Source: Chloroflexota bacterium
GTDB lineage: Bacteria; Chloroflexota; Limnocylindria; Limnocylindrales; CSP1-4
Length of the DNA stretch: 7,160 nt
NCBI GenBank assembly: GCA_021812735.1
Contig: JAKAMV010000529.1
Location: 1-7,160, forward strand
Reading direction: 5' to 3'
In this document: piece after piece, positions 4,824 to 7,160 of the stretch
Numbering within the stretch: position 1 is the first letter of the stretch
Layout: every line of letters begins with the position of its first letter
The notes under the pieces: generated by a model
Databases searched by the model: none
The model's input: only the letters and a program-made list of their open reading frames with translations
Told to the model about the DNA's origin: nothing
Made by a program: the position numbers and the translations under genes

Positions 4824-6137
4824 ATGCCCGAGCCCCCTGAGCCGAACGCCGCTGCCCCGCTCGCCGCTGCCCCGCTCGCCGCTGACCCGACCGCCGCGGG
4901 AGCAGCCTCCCCGGTGACCCGCCGCCCCGGCCCGCTGGCCGGGATCCGCGTCGCCGACTGCTCGGCCGTGCTGGCGGGCCCGTACTGCACGATGCTGCTG
5001 GCGGACCTCGGTGCCGACGTGGTCAAGGTGGAGCCGCCCGAGGGCGACGGCACGCGCATCTGGGGCCCGCCCTGGGTGGGCCGCGAGCAGGACGGCACCC
5101 GGACCGCCGCCTACTTTCTGGCGATGAACCGCAACAAGCGGTCGATCCGCCTGGACCTCAAGACCGACGCCGGCAAGGAGGTCCTGCGGCGCCTGCTGCG
5201 CACGAGCGATGTGTTCGTGGAGAACTTCCGCGTCGGCGGGCTCGCCCGGCTCGGCTTCGCAGACGAGGTGCTCGAGGACCTCAACCCGGACCTCGTCCAC
5301 CTCGCGATCAGCGGCTTCGGGCCCAGCGGGCCGGAGGCGGCCAAGCCGGGCTACGACTTCGTGATCCAGGCGACCAGCGGCCTGATGTCGATCACCGGCG
5401 CCACCGACGCCGAGGGGGGCGGCCCCACCAAGGTGGGCGTGGCGATCAGCGACGTGGTGACGGCCCTGTTCGCCACGATCAGCGTCCTGGCCGCGCTGCT
5501 CGGGCGGGCGCGGGCCGGGGCGCCCGGCCAGCGGATCGACGTCTCGCTCCTCGAGTCCACGCTGGCAGTCCTGGTCAACCAGGCGCAGAACGCGTTCGTG
5601 TCCGGGCAAGCGCCGCGCCGCCTCGGCAACGCGCACCCCAACATCGTCCCGTACGAGACGTTCAGGACCGCAGACGGGGAGATCGCCATCGCGGTCGGCT
5701 CGGAGCGCCAGTGGCCTCGCGTGTGCGAGTCGCTCGGCCTGCCCGAGCTGGCGGACGACCCCCGCTTCGCCACCAACGGCGCCCGCGTGGAGAACCGCGC
5801 GCTCCTGCGGTCCATCCTGGCCGGGCGGTTCCTCGCCGGCACGTCGGCCCACTGGCTGGCGGAGATGGACGCCGCCGAGATCCCCGCCGGCCCGATCAAC
5901 GACGTCCTGGCCGCCTTCGCCCAGCCGCAGGCGCGGGCGCGCGGCATGACTGTCGAGGTCGAGCACCCGGTGCTCGGCGTGCTCCGGCAGGTGGGGATCC
6001 CGTTCCACCTGGCCGAGACGCCGGCCAGCATCCGTACCGCGCCGCCGCTGCTCGGCGAGCACACGCGCGAGATCCTCGCGGAGCTGGGCTACGCGCCCGA
6101 GGAGATCGCGGCCCTCGCCGCCGCGCGGGTGACGTGA
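4824..6137 (+). CDS. Class III (CaiB/BaiF family) CoA-transferase
   Basis: 437 residues. These enzymes move CoA between carboxylic acids through an aspartyl-anhydride intermediate and work as interlocked dimers in the cytoplasm. The family domain starts at PLAGIRVADCS (37-47), followed by GPYCTMLLADLGADVVKVEPP (52-72). Next come the NRNKRSIRLDLKT block, VENFRVGGLARLGF, and GYDFVIQATSGLM, whose Asp178 aligns with the nucleophile Asp169 of formyl-CoA transferase. GVAISDVVTALFA, IDVSLLES and a C-terminal PPLLGEHTREILAELGY block complete the family pattern. Length is normal once the first 36 residues are set aside; they are an Ala/Pro-rich extension encoded partly by a 15-bp tandem repeat. The substrate acid cannot be inferred: no dehydrogenase, ligase or decarboxylase lies beside it. 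The start is supported by the leaderless-type promoter; no later start near residue 37 is better. Confidence 0.92.
   Translation: MPEPPEPNAAAPLAAAPLAADPTAAGAASPVTRRPGPLAGIRVADCSAVLAGPYCTMLLADLGADVVKVEPPEGDGTRIWGPPWVGREQDGTRTAAYFLAMNRNKRSIRLDLKTDAGKEVLRRLLRTSDVFVENFRVGGLARLGFADEVLEDLNPDLVHLAISGFGPSGPEAAKPGYDFVIQATSGLMSITGATDAEGGGPTKVGVAISDVVTALFATISVLAALLGRARAGAPGQRIDVSLLESTLAVLVNQAQNAFVSGQAPRRLGNAHPNIVPYETFRTADGEIAIAVGSERQWPRVCESLGLPELADDPRFATNGARVENRALLRSILAGRFLAGTSAHWLAEMDAAEIPAGPINDVLAAFAQPQARARGMTVEVEHPVLGVLRQVGIPFHLAETPASIRTAPPLLGEHTREILAELGYAPEEIAALAAARVT
4848..4892 (+). repeat. 15-bp tandem repeat in the 5' end of the CoA-transferase gene
   Basis: Two identical units GCCGCTGCCCCGCTC (4848-4862, 4863-4877) are followed by a diverged third, GCCGCTGACCCGACC (4878-4892). 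They are in frame and encode AAAPL, AAAPL and AADPT at residues 9-23, ahead of the catalytic domain. Confidence 0.9.
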
Positions 6138-6163
6138 CTCCGGCGGGCCCGCGGCGCGGCGAG

Positions 6164-6206
6164 TCCACGCCGGCGACCGCCCGGGGTCGGCGATCGCCGG
6201 CGTGGA
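6164..6206. terminator. Probable bidirectional terminator hairpin between convergent genes
   Basis: A perfect 13-bp inverted repeat, TCCACGCCGGCGA (6164-6176) and TCGCCGGCGTGGA (6194-6206), encloses a 17-nt loop that can itself pair CCG with CGG. It lies 26 nt after the CoA-transferase stop and 23 nt after the copper-protein stop, so it can serve both. Neither side has a T-run, so it would act as a U-less terminator or as an RNA 3'-end stabiliser. Confidence 0.6.
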
Positions 6207-6229
6207 GCGGGGAAGCGCCCCCGGCGGTG

Positions 6230-7160
6230 CTACTGGCCGCTCGCGCTCGCCTGGAACAGGCCGATGGCGCCGTGGTTGACCATGTTGAACGCGTGGTCGA
6301 CGAAGGCGTACATGCCCTCCTCGGCCGGGCTGAACTCGATGATCGCCGCCTGGGCCGGGGCGAGGTCCACCGCCTGGGCGCCCCAGCCGTCGGCGTTGCC
6401 CTTCTGGAGGAGCATGCCCTCCTTCTCGACCGTGTCGAAGATGGTCCCGACGACGTGGAACGAGGTGCCGATGTTGGGCCCCGCGTCGAGCACGAAGACC
6501 CGCACGCGCCCCCCCGCCTTCACGGGGATCGGATGGTCCTTGTACTGGTTGGCGATGCCGTTGAAGACGACGAAGTCGGGCTGCGGTGCGGTCGAGTTCG
6601 CCTTGGCGTAGTCCACCGGCTGGCCCTGCGCGCCGAGGTACCACTCGCTCTGGACGAAGGCGAACTCCTCGTCTGCGGGGCCGAGCACCTTGTCGATGCC
6701 GCCCTTGGGCTCGACGATGACCATGCCGAACATGCCGTTGGCGATGTGGAGCAGGGCGGGCTGCGTGCCGCAGTGGTACATCCAGACGCCGGCGTAGTCG
6801 GCCTGGAACGTGTACGTGAACGTGGCGCCGGGCTTGATCTCCACCATCTGGTGGTCCATCGCCGTCTGGCTGGCGTGGAAGTCGATCGAGTGGCTCATCG
6901 GCGTCTCGTTGGTCAGGTGGACGCGGACGGTGTCGCCCAGGTGGACCCGGATGACCGGCCCCGGGACGGTCCCGCCGAAGGTCCACACGTGGACGACGTA
7001 CCCAGCGGCGACGGTCATGTCCGTTTCGACGATCGGGAGGTTGACGTCGTGGACGGTGCCCGGCATGACGGGCGGGGCCTTCGGGTCGCGCAGGACGTAG
7101 GCGGGGGCGTTGGGGTCGGCGCTGGGCGCGGCAGCGGCCGCCGCCGCCGGCGCCGCGCTG
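6230..7160 (-). CDS. Two-domain copper protein, NirK/multicopper oxidase type (N-terminus outside the window)
   Basis: The C-terminal 309 residues are visible; the frame stays open to the window edge. The family includes copper nitrite reductases (NO2- to NO), with a type 1 electron-transfer copper and a type 2 catalytic copper between subunits. By homology with NirK, type 1 ligands are His (codon 6890-6892), Cys (6770-6772), His (6746-6748) and Met (6731-6733). Type 2 ligands are the His of DFHA (6875-6877), the His before the Cys (6773-6775) and the His of VDHAF (6293-6295). NirK catalytic residues Asp98 and His255 are matched by 6881-6883 and 6455-6457. Differences: seven rather than eight residues between the type 1 Cys and His, and Ile where NirK has a second His in its HLIGGH segment. 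Upstream of the domain is an Ala/Pro-rich linker (about 7100-7160), suggesting a tether from a signal or membrane anchor. A multicopper oxidase-like protein without nitrite activity remains possible. Confidence 0.85.
   Translation of the reverse strand, partial: SAAPAAAAAAAPSADPNAPAYVLRDPKAPPVMPGTVHDVNLPIVETDMTVAAGYVVHVWTFGGTVPGPVIRVHLGDTVRVHLTNETPMSHSIDFHASQTAMDHQMVEIKPGATFTYTFQADYAGVWMYHCGTQPALLHIANGMFGMVIVEPKGGIDKVLGPADEEFAFVQSEWYLGAQGQPVDYAKANSTAPQPDFVVFNGIANQYKDHPIPVKAGGRVRVFVLDAGPNIGTSFHVVGTIFDTVEKEGMLLQKGNADGWGAQAVDLAPAQAAIIEFSPAEEGMYAFVDHAFNMVNHGAIGLFQASASGQ

Noticed and set aside
4437..6986. 849-codon minus-strand open frame
   Set aside because: It runs antisense through the lipoprotein and CoA-transferase genes and out of frame through the copper-protein gene. 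Composition is Arg/Gly/Ala-rich with no family motif; long shadow frames are normal at this GC content.

Overview
The window is about 7.2 kb of very GC-rich bacterial chromosome, roughly 70% or more by eye. It carries housekeeping and accessory-metabolism genes. I see no transposase, integrase, phage gene, CRISPR array or toxin-antitoxin pair. Three things point to a high-GC Actinomycetota or a high-GC Chloroflexota such as a Limnocylindria-like lineage: base composition, a PIG-L/LmbE deacetylase close to the mycothiol enzymes, and starts that look leaderless (a TANNNT box 6-7 nt before the ATG). I cannot choose between these groups from the sequence alone.

Layout from left to right. At 1-151 there is the probable 3' end of one tRNA, then a complete tRNA-Asp(GTC), then a strong intrinsic terminator. 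At 196-1956 (+) lies a membrane-anchored CapA-family metallophosphatase-like protein with its own promoter directly after that terminator. A 449-bp gap (1957-2405) between convergent genes has no convincing gene; it holds a 29-bp tandem repeat and a stretch with minus-strand coding-like composition. A PIG-L deacetylase occupies 2406-3398 (-). A 155-bp divergent promoter region follows, containing a perfect 21-bp tandem duplication. Rightward from it are a YbaK/EbsC-type aminoacyl-tRNA editing protein (3554-4081), a small lipoprotein (4155-4754) and a class III (CaiB/BaiF) CoA-transferase (4824-6137). A 13-bp inverted repeat separates the transferase from a convergent two-domain copper protein of the NirK/multicopper oxidase type (6230-7160, -), whose N-terminus lies beyond the window.

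The genes do not form one pathway. The YbaK-like protein (tRNA quality control) and the PIG-L deacetylase (thiol cofactor or sugar amide hydrolysis) share a divergent control region. The lipoprotein follows the YbaK-like gene at 73 nt and is the only gene with a Shine-Dalgarno-like sequence, so it may be co-transcribed. The CoA-transferase has its own leaderless-type promoter. The CapA-like protein, the lipoprotein and the copper protein are all predicted to act outside the cytoplasmic membrane.

I did not find an undescribed multi-gene system. The points most worth checking are the repeated leaderless promoter geometry, the 21-bp duplication in the divergent promoter, the repeats and possible gene relic in the 449-bp gap, the Arg in place of the usual Lys in the YbaK-like active site, the extra N-terminal domain of the CapA-like protein, and the variant copper protein.
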